Part shown: in pieces, positions 42,867-50,895 of the stretch
How the letters are laid out: every line of letters begins with the position of its first letter
Numbering within the stretch: the stretch's first letter is position 1
NCBI GenBank assembly: GCA_037446165.1
Contig: JBBIJC010000001.1
Location: forward strand, 1 to 64,000
Length of the DNA: 64,000 nucleotides
Direction of reading: 5' to 3'
DNA from: Parasulfuritortus sp037446165
Lineage (GTDB): Bacteria; Pseudomonadota; Gammaproteobacteria; Burkholderiales; Thiobacillaceae
The notes under the pieces: generated by a model
Told to the model about the DNA's origin: nothing
Seen by the model: the letters and a program-made list of their open reading frames with translations, nothing else
The model's database searches: none
Position numbers and translations under genes: made by a program

Positions 42867-43259
42867 ATGATTGGCAACTTTTACTATGGCACCGGTCGTC
42901 GCAAGAGTTCCGTGGCCCGCGTTTTCCTGAAGACCGGCTCCGGCAAGATCGTCGTGAACGGCAAGCCCCTGGACGAATACTTCGCCCGTGAAACCGGTCG
43001 CATGATCGTGCGTCAGCCGCTCAAGCTGGTTGACCGCGAGACCAGCGTCGACATCATGGTCAATGTTCATGGTGGTGGCGAGTCCGGCCAGGCCGGTGCC
43101 GTCCGTCACGGCATCACCCGCGCCCTGATCGAGTTTGATGCCGGCTTCAAGCCGCCGCTCAAGGCCGCTGGCCTGGTTACTCGCGATGCCCGCGAGGTCG
43201 AACGCAAGAAGGTCGGTCTGCGTAAGGCTCGCCGGCGCAAGCAGTTCTCCAAGCGTTAA
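42867..43259 (+). CDS. rpsI: 30S ribosomal protein S9
   Basis: 130 residues. YYGTGRRKSSVARVFLKTG start, and the RKKVGLRKARRRKQFSKR tail that contacts the P-site tRNA. GAGGAATAG lies before the ATG. A good terminator follows within 20 bp. Confidence 0.97.
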   Translation: MIGNFYYGTGRRKSSVARVFLKTGSGKIVVNGKPLDEYFARETGRMIVRQPLKLVDRETSVDIMVNVHGGGESGQAGAVRHGITRALIEFDAGFKPPLKAAGLVTRDAREVERKKVGLRKARRRKQFSKR

Positions 43260-43277
43260 TTCGCTTGTACGAAGAAG

Positions 43278-43301
43278 GCCGCCGGCAAGGCGGCTTTTTT
43301 T
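43278..43301 (+). terminator. Rho-independent terminator after rpsI
   Basis: GCCGCC, loop GGCAA, GGCGGC followed by seven T. A clean intrinsic terminator 18 bp after the rpsI stop. Confidence 0.85.
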
Positions 43302-43349
43302 ATGGTCAGCGGCTATCATCGCGAAACCGATTTTTCGAGAGGAAAACAC

Positions 43350-44378
43350 ATGATCAAGGCAGGTATCGTTGGCGGAACCGGCTACACCGGGGTGGAATTG
43401 CTCCGCTTGCTGGCCCAGCATCCCGAGGTCGAAGTCACGGCGATCACGTCCCGGAAGGAAGCCGGGATGAAGGTGGCGGAGATGTTCCCGTCCCTGCGTG
43501 GTCGGGTCGATCTGGCCTTCAGTACGCCGGACGTGGCGCCGCTAAAGTCCTGCGATGTGGTGTTCTTCGCCACGCCCAACGGTGTGGCCATGCAGCAGAC
43601 CCGGGAGTTGCTTGAAGCGGGGGTCAAGGTCATCGATCTGGCTGCCGATTTCCGTATCAAGGACATCGAGATCTGGTCCAGGTGGTATGGCATGGAGCAT
43701 GCCTGTCCGGACCTGGTGGCCGAAGCGGTTTATGGCCTGCCCGAGATCAATCGGGACCAGGTCAAGGGCGCCCGTCTGATTGCCAACCCGGGTTGCTATC
43801 CAACGGCGGTGCAACTGGGCTTTCTGCCCTTGGTCGAGGCCGGCGTAATCGATACCAGCTGGATGGTGGCGGATTGCAAGTCGGGTGTATCCGGCGCGGG
43901 TCGCAAGGCCGAAATCGGCGCCCTGTATGCCGAGGCCAGCGACAACTTCAAGGCCTACGCGGTGGCAGGCCACCGGCATCAGCCGGAGATTCGTCAAGGA
44001 CTGAGCCGCATGGCCGGTCATGACGTCGGTTTGACCTTCGTGCCGCATTTGCTCCCGCTGGTTCGCGGCATCCATGCGACCCTGTATGCGAAACTGACCA
44101 AGGATGTCGATTTGCAGGCCTTGTTCGAGCAGCGCTATGCTGGCGAATACTTCGTCGATGTGCTGCCCGCCAAGGGCCACCCGGAAACCCGCTCGGTGCG
44201 CGCTTCGAACCTGTGCCGGATCGCCGTGCACCGGCCCCAGGGCAGCGATACCGTGGTGGTGCTGTCGGTGATCGATAACCTGGTCAAGGGCGCCTCGGGC
44301 CAGGCGGTGCAGAACATGAACATCCTGTTTGGCCTGCCGGAGGCCATGGGTCTGACGCAGATACCCGTCTCGCCCTGA
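43350..44378 (+). CDS. argC: N-acetyl-gamma-glutamyl-phosphate reductase
   Basis: 342 residues. NADP-binding start IKAGIVGGTGYTGVELLRLL, the catalytic cysteine in LIANPGCYPTAVQLG and the VIDNLVKGASGQAVQNMN signature. Third step of arginine synthesis. GAGAGGAAAAC precedes the ATG at 43350. Single gene; an upstream in-frame start at 43302 lies in the rpsI terminator region. Confidence 0.95.
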   Translation: MIKAGIVGGTGYTGVELLRLLAQHPEVEVTAITSRKEAGMKVAEMFPSLRGRVDLAFSTPDVAPLKSCDVVFFATPNGVAMQQTRELLEAGVKVIDLAADFRIKDIEIWSRWYGMEHACPDLVAEAVYGLPEINRDQVKGARLIANPGCYPTAVQLGFLPLVEAGVIDTSWMVADCKSGVSGAGRKAEIGALYAEASDNFKAYAVAGHRHQPEIRQGLSRMAGHDVGLTFVPHLLPLVRGIHATLYAKLTKDVDLQALFEQRYAGEYFVDVLPAKGHPETRSVRASNLCRIAVHRPQGSDTVVVLSVIDNLVKGASGQAVQNMNILFGLPEAMGLTQIPVSP

Positions 44379-44407
44379 TTGACTAGAATCAGATTAGTCG
44401 AGATAAT
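44379..44407 (+). promoter_or_regulatory. erpA promoter with an internal GACTA/TAGTC repeat
   Basis: TTGACT (44379-44384), 17-bp spacer, GATAAT (44402-44407). The inverted repeat GACTA-N9-TAGTC (44381-44399) overlaps the -35 and spacer. The right half (TAGTCGAG) resembles half of the IscR type-1 site, the left half does not match well. Confidence 0.65.
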
Positions 44408-44436
44408 TAATCAACTATTTATTTGGAGCATACAAA

Positions 44437-44787
44437 ATGAACGCTGCCACTGAAATGCCTACCCCCTTCAGCTTTTCCGACAGTGCCGCCAACAAGGTCA
44501 AGGAACTGATCGTCGAAGAAGGCAATCCCGAACTGAAACTGCGCGTCTTCGTGACTGGCGGTGGCTGTTCCGGCTTCCAGTACGGTTTCACCTTCGACGA
44601 AGTGCAGAACGACGACGACACCACCATGGTCAAGAACGGCGTTACCTTGCTGATCGACTCGATGAGCATGCAATACATGATGGGTGCCGAGATCGACTAC
44701 ACCGAAGGCCTGGAAGGTGCCCAGTTCGTCATCCGCAACCCCAACGCCGTGTCCACCTGCGGCTGCGGTTCATCCTTCTCCGTTTAA
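44437..44787 (+). CDS. erpA: Iron-sulfur cluster insertion protein ErpA
   Basis: 116 residues, A-type carrier. The three ligand cysteines are Cys44 (GGGCSGFQYGF), Cys108 and Cys110 (STCGCGSSFSV). Negative charges EVQNDDDT precede the core as in ErpA. It delivers Fe-S clusters to targets such as IspG/IspH and respiratory enzymes; IspH is encoded at 51.9 kb. It has its own promoter and terminator. Confidence 0.93.
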   Translation: MNAATEMPTPFSFSDSAANKVKELIVEEGNPELKLRVFVTGGGCSGFQYGFTFDEVQNDDDTTMVKNGVTLLIDSMSMQYMMGAEIDYTEGLEGAQFVIRNPNAVSTCGCGSSFSV

Positions 44788-44806
44788 CCGGTACAGGATC
44801 AGGCCG

Positions 44807-44833
44807 GGGCGGCGCAAGCCGCCCTTGTTGTTT
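44807..44833 (+). terminator. Probable terminator after erpA
   Basis: GGGCGGC, loop GCAA, GCCGCCC: a 7-bp stem with a tetraloop followed by TTGTTGTTT. It lies 20 bp after the erpA stop and 3 bp before the yacG start. Confidence 0.7.
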
Positions 44834-44835
44834 AT

Positions 44836-45030
44836 ATGAGCGAAAAATACAAGATCGTGGCCTGCCCCACCTGCGGGAAGTCAGTGGAATGGCGGCCGGA
44901 GAATAAATTCCGCCCGTTCTGCTCCGAGCGCTGCAAGCTGATCGACCTGGGTGAATGGGCTGCCGAGAAATACAAGGTTCCAGCCGAGGGCAGTTTGTCC
45001 GAGGATGAGCTGGGGGAAGACAAGTACTGA
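44836..45030 (+). CDS. yacG: DNA gyrase inhibitor YacG (zinc-binding)
   Basis: 64 residues with four zinc ligands: Cys10 and Cys13 (CPTC) and Cys29 and Cys33 (CSERC), followed by KLIDLGEWAAEKYKVP. YacG binds GyrB and inhibits gyrase in E. coli. It follows the erpA terminator; its ribosome site would overlap the end of the hairpin, so initiation strength is uncertain. Confidence 0.93.
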   Translation: MSEKYKIVACPTCGKSVEWRPENKFRPFCSERCKLIDLGEWAAEKYKVPAEGSLSEDELGEDKY

Positions 45031-45105
45031 CACGGCTGAGCTAGAATCTCTCCATTAACGGCAAGGCCAGTAGCGGCATGCCGGAATAATTAAGGGAGAG
45101 AAACC

Positions 45106-45951
45106 ATGGGAATCCGTCTTGTCGGCGTCTGCCTGGCGTCGTTTTTTCTGGCCATGCCGGTCATGGCTGCCTCCGAGGCTGCACCGGCCCTGGTCCTGGC
45201 CGAGGTCTACCGCAACTCGATTGATCCGGCCGCGTACTGGCTGAGCGAAAAACTCGACGGCGTACGTGCCTATTGGGACGGCAAGCAACTCTATTTCCGC
45301 AGTGGCCATCTGGTGCCCGCGCCGGCCTGGTTTACCCGCGATTTCCCCGCCGTACCCATGGATGGCGAACTCTGGCTCGGACGAAACACATTCGAACGCC
45401 TGTCAGGCATCGTCCGCAAGACCGAACCGGTCGACGCGGAATGGCGGCAGGTCCGCTACATGCTGTTCGAACTGCCCGGTGCGGGGGGAACGTTCACCGC
45501 ACGCAAGGATAGCCTGGCCCGACTGGTCGAACAGGCCGGCATCCCCTGGCTGCAGGCAGTCGAGCAGTACCGGGCGGGCGATCGTAAAACCCTCCTGGCA
45601 GATTTGGACAAGGTGGTTGCGGCGGGCGGCGAAGGTCTCATGCTGCACCGTGCCGATGCGTATTATTCAACCGGGCGGAGCGACGATCTGGTCAAGCTGA
45701 AGCCCTTTCTGGACCGCGAGGCCAGAGTGGTCGCCCACCTGCCGGGCGAAGGCCGGAACACGGGTCGGCTGGGTGCGCTGCTGGTGGAGGATGAAAATGG
45801 CCGCCAATTCCGTATCGGCACCGGGTTCAGCGATGCCCAGCGCGAAAATCCGCCACCAGTCGGGAGTCTGGTGACTTATCGATATCGGGGCCTGACCGCC
45901 AAGGGCTTGCCGCGTTTCCCGGTCTTCCTGCGGTTACGCGAGGTTTTTTAA
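45106..45951 (+). CDS. Exported ATP-dependent DNA ligase (Lig E type)
   Basis: 281 residues with a signal peptide (cut near residue 21, MPVMA-A). The nucleotidyltransferase lysine is Lys49 in SEKLDGVRAYW (motif I), followed by MDGELWLG (motif III), EGLMLHRADAYY (motif IV) and VKLKPF (motif V), then an OB-fold. This minimal ligase with leader is the Lig E class of Neisseria, Haemophilus, Vibrio and relatives, thought to act in the periplasm on DNA. It lacks DNA-binding add-ons. No Ku gene is adjacent. It overlaps the next, convergent gene by 4 bp. Confidence 0.88.
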   Translation: MGIRLVGVCLASFFLAMPVMAASEAAPALVLAEVYRNSIDPAAYWLSEKLDGVRAYWDGKQLYFRSGHLVPAPAWFTRDFPAVPMDGELWLGRNTFERLSGIVRKTEPVDAEWRQVRYMLFELPGAGGTFTARKDSLARLVEQAGIPWLQAVEQYRAGDRKTLLADLDKVVAAGGEGLMLHRADAYYSTGRSDDLVKLKPFLDREARVVAHLPGEGRNTGRLGALLVEDENGRQFRIGTGFSDAQRENPPPVGSLVTYRYRGLTAKGLPRFPVFLRLREVF

Positions 45952-46559
45952 CTGAAAGTGCTGCGCCAGGCCGGATGCTCCGCGATCAGGTGCAATGCCT
46001 GCTGGAGCAGGGTTTTGCCAGGCTCCATCTTGAACCAGGTCGACAGGCCGGACGGGTGGGGCAGGGGAATCGCCACCATCTCCCGACCCAGATAGACAAC
46101 CCGGTGCACCTGGCCGATTACATCGTCGAGGCGCGGCGCCTTCAGCATCTGGGCAATGGCGAGCTTGCCGACTGGAATGACAAGCTCAGGCCGCAGGATT
46201 TCGGTTTCGTGGTGCATCCATTCAGTGCAATGAGCGATTTCTTCGCGGTTGGGTACCCGGTCGCCGCCATTCGGATTCTTGCCCGGAAAGCAGCGACAGA
46301 CAGCGGCCATGTAGACGTGGGAGCGGAAGGTCTCCTCGTCGACGCCGATGGTTTGGTACCACTTGAACAGGGTCTTGCCGGCCGTCCAGGCGAAAGGCTG
46401 GCCCAGCTTGCCTTCGTAGGGGCCTGGGGCCTGGCCGATCTGGAGGATTTTCGAGGCGACCGGGCGGCCCAGGATCACCGGGCCGATCATCTCCGGGCAG
46501 CGGGTGCACTGGCTCAGCCTGGCCTGATGGGCCCTGAGCCGCGCCCCGATTTGCGACAT
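45948..46559 (-). CDS. Uracil-DNA glycosylase superfamily protein (Fe-S, family 4/5-like)
   Basis: 203 residues. GQAPGPYEGKLGQPF is the N-terminal active-site motif and LPHPSGLS the C-terminal one (HPSG). Cysteines in CTRCPEM near the N-terminus and in VCRCFPG and HCTEW suggest a 4Fe-4S cluster as in families 4 and 5. It likely excises uracil or deaminated bases. Its start overlaps the rpiA stop (ATGA), so it is translated with rpiA. Confidence 0.8.
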   Translation of the reverse strand: MSQIGARLRAHQARLSQCTRCPEMIGPVILGRPVASKILQIGQAPGPYEGKLGQPFAWTAGKTLFKWYQTIGVDEETFRSHVYMAAVCRCFPGKNPNGGDRVPNREEIAHCTEWMHHETEILRPELVIPVGKLAIAQMLKAPRLDDVIGQVHRVVYLGREMVAIPLPHPSGLSTWFKMEPGKTLLQQALHLIAEHPAWRSTFS

Positions 46560-47218
46560 CAGCGCTTCAGCGTCTTCACGCCTTCTGGTGTGCCCATCAG
46601 GCAGACATCGGCGCCACGACGGGCGAACAGGCCGACCGTGACCACACCGACGATCTGGTTGATCTCGGTTTCCATGGCGACCGGGTCGAGGATGCTCATG
46701 CCGTGCACGTCGAGGATGACGTTGCCGTTGTCGGTGGTGAAGCCGTTGCGCAGAACCGGATTGCCGCCCATCTTGACCAGTTGGCGGGCGACATAGGAAC
46801 GGGCCATGGGGATGACCTCGACCGGCAGCGGGAACTTGCCCATCACATCGACCAGCTTGCTCTGGTCGACAATGCAGACGAATTTCTTGGCGCAGGCGGC
46901 GACGATCTTCTCACGGGTCAGCGCGCCGCCGCCGCCCTTGATCATGGCCATGTGCGGAGTGATCTCGTCGGCGCCGTCGACATAGACTTCCATCTCGCCG
47001 GCCTCGTTCAGGTCGATGACCTGGATGCCGTTTTTCTTGAGCCGCTCGGCAGTGGCGACCGAGGAGGCCACGGCGGCGTCGATCTTGCCCTTGATATGGG
47101 CCAGCTCGTCGATGAAGAAATTGGCGGTGGAGCCGGTGCCGACCCCGATGATGCCGGCCGGTACATGTTCGATCGCGGCACGGGCCACGGCTTGTTTCAT
47201 TTCGTCCTGAGTCATCAT
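46559..47218 (-). CDS. rpiA: Ribose-5-phosphate isomerase A
   Basis: 219 residues. GIIGVGTGSTANFFIDEL (phosphate loop), YVDGADEIT (catalytic Asp) and KGGGGALTREKI (catalytic Glu/Lys) are present. It interconverts ribose-5-phosphate and ribulose-5-phosphate, feeding both nucleotides and the Calvin cycle. The start at 47218 fits the family; a frame open to 47269 adds 17 residues. ATGA coupling with the UDG. Confidence 0.93.
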   Translation of the reverse strand: MMTQDEMKQAVARAAIEHVPAGIIGVGTGSTANFFIDELAHIKGKIDAAVASSVATAERLKKNGIQVIDLNEAGEMEVYVDGADEITPHMAMIKGGGGALTREKIVAACAKKFVCIVDQSKLVDVMGKFPLPVEVIPMARSYVARQLVKMGGNPVLRNGFTTDNGNVILDVHGMSILDPVAMETEINQIVGVVTVGLFARRGADVCLMGTPEGVKTLKR

Positions 47219-47288
47219 GGCTTTTTCTTTCAAGTTCTTCGCGAAAGCCCGAGAATAGCGGGGTTTCATGACGCGATCAAACCGGCCA

Positions 47289-48797
47289 ATGACCGACTAT
47301 CTGGAAAAAATACTGCTCGCCCGCGTCTACGATGTCGCGGTGGAATCCAATCTCGATGCAGCGCCCAATTTGTCCAGGCGGATCAACAACCACGTCTGGC
47401 TGAAACGCGAGGACATGCAGCCGGTGTTCTCCTTCAAATTACGCGGCGCCTACAACAAGATGGCCCACCTGACCAAGGCGCAGTTGAAGAAGGGCGTGGT
47501 CGCGGCCAGCGCCGGCAACCACGCCCAGGGTGTAGCCCTGGCGGCCCAGGTGCTGGGTTGCGAGGCCACCATCGTCATGCCGGCCACCACGCCGGCGATC
47601 AAGGTCGATGCCGTGGCCAAACGGGGCGCGAATGTGGTCCTGGTGGGCGATTCCTACGACGACGCCTACCAGCACGCCATGACCATCGTCCGGAAGGAGA
47701 AGAAGACCTTCGTCCATCCCTATGACGACCCGGACGTGATCGCCGGCCAGGGCACCATCGCCATGGAACTGCTGCGCCAGGCGCGCGAGCCGATCGATGC
47801 CATCTTCGTGCCGGTCGGCGGCGGCGGCCTGATCGCCGGCATCGCCGCCTACATCAAGCGGCTGAAGCCGGAGATCAGGATTATCGGGGTCGAACCGGAA
47901 GAGGCCGACGCCATGGCCCGTTCACTGTGCAAAAAGGAGCGGGTGACGCTGGCCAATGTCGGCATCTTCGCCGACGGCGTCGCGGTCAAGCAGGTCGGCG
48001 AGGAGACCTTCCGGCTCTGTCAACTGTATGTCGACGAGGTGATCCGGGTCGACAACGATGCCATCTGCGCCGCGATCAAGGACGTGTTCGAGGACACCCG
48101 CTCCATTCTGGAACCGGCTGGCGCGCTCGGCGTGGCCGGCCTCAAGGCCTGGGCGGCACGCGAGAAGGCGAAGGGCAAGAACCTGGTCGCCATCGCCTCC
48201 GGCGCCAACATGAACTTCGACCGACTGCGCTTCGTCGCCGAGCGGGCCGAGCTGGGCGAAAAGCGCGAGGCCGTGCTGGCCGTGGCGATCCCCGAGAAGC
48301 CGGGCAGCTTCAAGACCTTCTGCTCACTGATCGGCGGCCGGGTGATCAGCGAGTTCAACTACCGCTTTGCCGATCCCAAGGTGGCGCATGTCTTTGTCGG
48401 CATCCAGGTCCACAACCGGGCCGAGGTCGACAAGCTGATCGTCGCACTCAACAAGCATGAGCTGCCGGTGCTGGACCTGACCGACAACGAGATGGCCAAG
48501 CTGCACATCCGGCACATGGTGGGCGGCCGTGCGCCGCAGGTGAAGGACGAGGTGATCTACCGCTTCGAATTCCCGGAGCGGCCGGGCGCGCTGATGAAAT
48601 TCCTCAACAGCATGAGCCATAACTGGAACATCAGCCTGTTCCACTACCGCAACCACGGCGCCGACTACGGCCGGGTGCTGTGCGGCGTGCAGGTGCCGGC
48701 GGCGGAGAAGGCGGAGTTCCAGAAATTCCTGGATGGCCTCGGCTACCGCTATTGGAACGAGAGCCGGAATCCGGCCTACAAATTATTCCTGAAATGA
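47289..48797 (+). CDS. ilvA: Threonine dehydratase, biosynthetic
   Basis: 502 residues. The PLP lysine lies in FSFKLRGAYNKM; the glycine loop VGGGGLIAGIA is present. Two C-terminal ACT-like domains (about 325-500) bind isoleucine and valine. It starts isoleucine synthesis. The ATG at 47289 is used by analogy; an ATG at 47268 is also in frame. Monocistronic with a terminator. Confidence 0.93.
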   Translation: MTDYLEKILLARVYDVAVESNLDAAPNLSRRINNHVWLKREDMQPVFSFKLRGAYNKMAHLTKAQLKKGVVAASAGNHAQGVALAAQVLGCEATIVMPATTPAIKVDAVAKRGANVVLVGDSYDDAYQHAMTIVRKEKKTFVHPYDDPDVIAGQGTIAMELLRQAREPIDAIFVPVGGGGLIAGIAAYIKRLKPEIRIIGVEPEEADAMARSLCKKERVTLANVGIFADGVAVKQVGEETFRLCQLYVDEVIRVDNDAICAAIKDVFEDTRSILEPAGALGVAGLKAWAAREKAKGKNLVAIASGANMNFDRLRFVAERAELGEKREAVLAVAIPEKPGSFKTFCSLIGGRVISEFNYRFADPKVAHVFVGIQVHNRAEVDKLIVALNKHELPVLDLTDNEMAKLHIRHMVGGRAPQVKDEVIYRFEFPERPGALMKFLNSMSHNWNISLFHYRNHGADYGRVLCGVQVPAAEKAEFQKFLDGLGYRYWNESRNPAYKLFLK

Positions 48798-48823
48798 AAA
48801 AAGGCCCGAATGGGCCTTTTTTC
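48798..48823 (+). terminator. Bidirectional-looking intrinsic terminator after ilvA
   Basis: AAAAAAGGCCC, loop GAAT, GGGCCTTTTTT right after the ilvA stop. With A and T tracts on both sides it can also serve the convergent DUF2892 gene. Confidence 0.85.
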
Positions 48824-48837
48824 AGAACTATGCCGGA

Positions 48838-49026
48838 TTACTTCTTCGGGCAGGTGCTCATGCCCAGCAGCGGGTACAACGGGCAGAACTTGATCAGGCC
48901 GGTGGCCAGGGGAACGATGCCGATCCAGGTCCAGGGCGTGCCCATCCCGGCGATGGCGGCACCAATCAAAGCCAAGCCAACAACAATACGCAGAATACGA
49001 TCAATACCGCCGACGTTTGCATTCAT
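48838..49026 (-). CDS. DUF2892 inner-membrane protein (YgaP-like)
   Basis: 62 residues with two membrane helices. The pattern NVGGIDRILRIVVGLALIG and FCPLYPLLGMSTCPKK (two cysteines) is the DUF2892 fold also found as the membrane part of YgaP. GAAGGAGTT is an excellent ribosome site. It follows the crp/fnr gene in the same direction with 92 bp between, and these two genes are often paired. A role in sulfide or cyanide response (as for YgaP) is only a family hint. Confidence 0.85.
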   Translation of the reverse strand: MNANVGGIDRILRIVVGLALIGAAIAGMGTPWTWIGIVPLATGLIKFCPLYPLLGMSTCPKK

Positions 49027-49105
49027 GTCTTAACTCCTTCAGGTGGTTGAGCGCCGCACTGGCGTGCGACATGGGGCGAAGATTACTCCAGCCGGTTGGC
49101 GATCG

Positions 49106-49125
49106 TCGGTGACTTTTGTTACCGA
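49106..49125. promoter_or_regulatory. Palindrome between the Crp/Fnr gene and DUF2892
   Basis: TCGGTGACTTTTGTTACCGA: 8-bp arms with one mismatch around TTTT. It overlaps the last codons of the regulator gene and lies about 80 bp upstream of the DUF2892 start, a suitable operator position. Confidence 0.5.
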
Positions 49126-49781
49126 GGCGATGCGGAAATGGCGCGCAGGCTTTCGGCATCGAGGATTTCCACCCGTTCTCGGCCGAGACGGATCAGGCCC
49201 TGCTCTTCAAACTGTTTCAACAGTCGGCTGACAATCTCGCGCACGCTGCCTAGTTCGTCGGCCAGTTGCTGGTGCGAGCCCAGGGCCAGCGGCGCGCGCG
49301 CGGCGAGCAGCGCCGCCAGACGCTGGTCCAGCTTGCGGAAGGAGATTTCCTCGACCAGTTGCATCAGCCCGGACAGGCGCTCGCCAAACAAGTGGAAGAC
49401 CGACTGGCGGAAGGCGGGCAGGCTCTCGGTCAATTCCAGAAACAGGGGCCGGGGCAGGGCCAGGGCGGTGATCTCGGTTTCAGCGATGCCGGTGGCCGGG
49501 TAGGCGTCGCCGCCCAGCAGACAGCTGACCGTGACGATGCAAAGCTCGCCGGGGTTGACCCGGTACAGGCTGATCTCGCGGCCATTGTCGGCCCGCTTGA
49601 ACACCCGGATGGAGCCGGAGATGACCAGCGGCAACGCCTGGCAGGCATTGCCGGTGTCGAACAGCAGGGTGCCGGGCGGTGCGGTTATGGCGATGGCCTG
49701 CTGCGCGACCTGCGCGGCCAGACCGGGCGAGAGATCAGTCAGGATCGGGCAGTGCAACATGAGTTGAGCAGTATCGGTCAT
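49119..49781 (-). CDS. Crp/Fnr-family transcriptional regulator
   Basis: 220 residues: cyclic-nucleotide-like beta-barrel (1-120), dimer helix and HTH_Crp (THE QQLADELGSVREIVSRLLKQFEEQGLI segment). There is no Fnr-type N-terminal Cys cluster; Cys residues occur at LHCPIL, NACQ, LCIV and SCLLGG. The CIVTVSCLLGG part is typical of a subgroup paired with DUF2892/rhodanese genes. The start at 49781 is used; a longer frame to 49931 is in the panD promoter region. It is divergent from panD. Confidence 0.85.
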   Translation of the reverse strand: MTDTAQLMLHCPILTDLSPGLAAQVAQQAIAITAPPGTLLFDTGNACQALPLVISGSIRVFKRADNGREISLYRVNPGELCIVTVSCLLGGDAYPATGIAETEITALALPRPLFLELTESLPAFRQSVFHLFGERLSGLMQLVEEISFRKLDQRLAALLAARAPLALGSHQQLADELGSVREIVSRLLKQFEEQGLIRLGRERVEILDAESLRAISASPR

Positions 49782-49925
49782 GCGGGCAATGTTAGCGCGG
49801 CCACAGGCTTGCCGCCAGCGCCTGGAGCGGCTTCGAAGGTATTGGTTATATTGAAATTTTTGTGTATTCCCGGTTTGCCTCGCGTGGGTATAATTCGCGC
49901 CCCGATCCCTCCAGGCGGCCTTGCC

Positions 49926-50306
49926 ATGCAACGCACCCTACTCAAATCCAAGCTGCACCGCGTTCACACGACTGCGTCGGAGTTGAACTACGAGGGCTCG
50001 TGCGCCATCGACGAGTTGCTTCTGGAGGCGGCCGACATCCGCGAATACGAGCAGATCGACATCTACAACGTCAACAATGGCGAGCGTTTCACCACCTACG
50101 CCATCAAGGGCCAGCGCGGCAGCGGCATGATCTCGGTCAACGGCGCGGCGGCGCGCAAGGCGGCGGTGGGCGATCTCCTGATCATTGCGACCTACGCCAG
50201 CTATGCCGAGATCGAGCTGGCCAAGTATGAACCGAAGCTGGTCTACGTCGACGACAAGAACCGGATCAAGCGGATCGGTTCGGAGATTCCGGCTCAGGCC
50301 GCCTGA
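49926..50306 (+). CDS. panD: Aspartate 1-decarboxylase
   Basis: 126 residues. The self-cleavage site Gly24-Ser25 in YEGSCAID generates the pyruvoyl cofactor. It makes beta-alanine for pantothenate. A TATAAT at 49889-49894 lies 31 bp upstream of the ATG. Its last 41 bp overlap the convergent ampD. Confidence 0.95.
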   Translation: MQRTLLKSKLHRVHTTASELNYEGSCAIDELLLEAADIREYEQIDIYNVNNGERFTTYAIKGQRGSGMISVNGAAARKAAVGDLLIIATYASYAEIELAKYEPKLVYVDDKNRIKRIGSEIPAQAA

Positions 50307-50838
50307 TCCGATCCCAATCAAAACACGGTCCGGGGTCGGTCTTCCGGCCTGGCGCGATGTCGGAGTGGCCGACAATGGCCTGGATCGGATAGCGCCGGCG
50401 CAACACCTCGATCAGCCCGTTCAGACACCCATATTGAGCCTCGGTGAAGGGCGTGTCGTCGGTGCCTTCCAGTTCGATCCCGATCGAAAAATCGTTGCAG
50501 CGTTCCTGTCCGTTCCAGCTTGATGCCCCGGCGTGCCAGGCACGCTGCCCGGCAGGGACAAACTGGATCAGTTCGCCGTCGCGGCGGATGAAGAAGTGGG
50601 CCGAGACGCGCAGGTCCTTGATGGCTTGGTAATAAGGGTGGGCGGTCGGATCGAGCCGGTTGGTGAACAGCTCGATGACGCCGTTGCCGCCAAATTCGCC
50701 GGGCGGCAGGCTGATGTTGTGGATGACCAGCAGGCTGATCAGGGTGCCTGACGGCCGGTCGTCGAAATTGGGCGACACGACGTGCCGGCTGTTGCCCAGC
50801 CAGCCAGCCTCGTCGAATTCCCGATCCGTATTCACCAT
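50266..50838 (-). CDS. ampD: 1,6-anhydro-N-acetylmuramyl-L-alanine amidase AmpD
   Basis: 190 residues. Zinc ligands: His in LLVIHNISLP, and the GHSDIAPGRKTDPGPCFDW segment with His and Asp. Cytoplasmic enzyme of cell-wall recycling, which in other bacteria controls beta-lactamase induction through AmpR. Start at 50838. Convergent with panD; divergent from the exchanger gene. Confidence 0.93.
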   Translation of the reverse strand: MVNTDREFDEAGWLGNSRHVVSPNFDDRPSGTLISLLVIHNISLPPGEFGGNGVIELFTNRLDPTAHPYYQAIKDLRVSAHFFIRRDGELIQFVPAGQRAWHAGASSWNGQERCNDFSIGIELEGTDDTPFTEAQYGCLNGLIEVLRRRYPIQAIVGHSDIAPGRKTDPGPCFDWDRIRRPEPESPNRSA

Positions 50839-50895
50839 CCGGCCATTATCCCGCATCGAGTTGATAAAATGGCAGGTCAATCATTGGGGTGCGCC

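Noticed and set aside
49782..49931. 50-residue extension of the Crp/Fnr regulator
   Set aside because: It would run through the panD promoter and adds charged residues before the usual family start.
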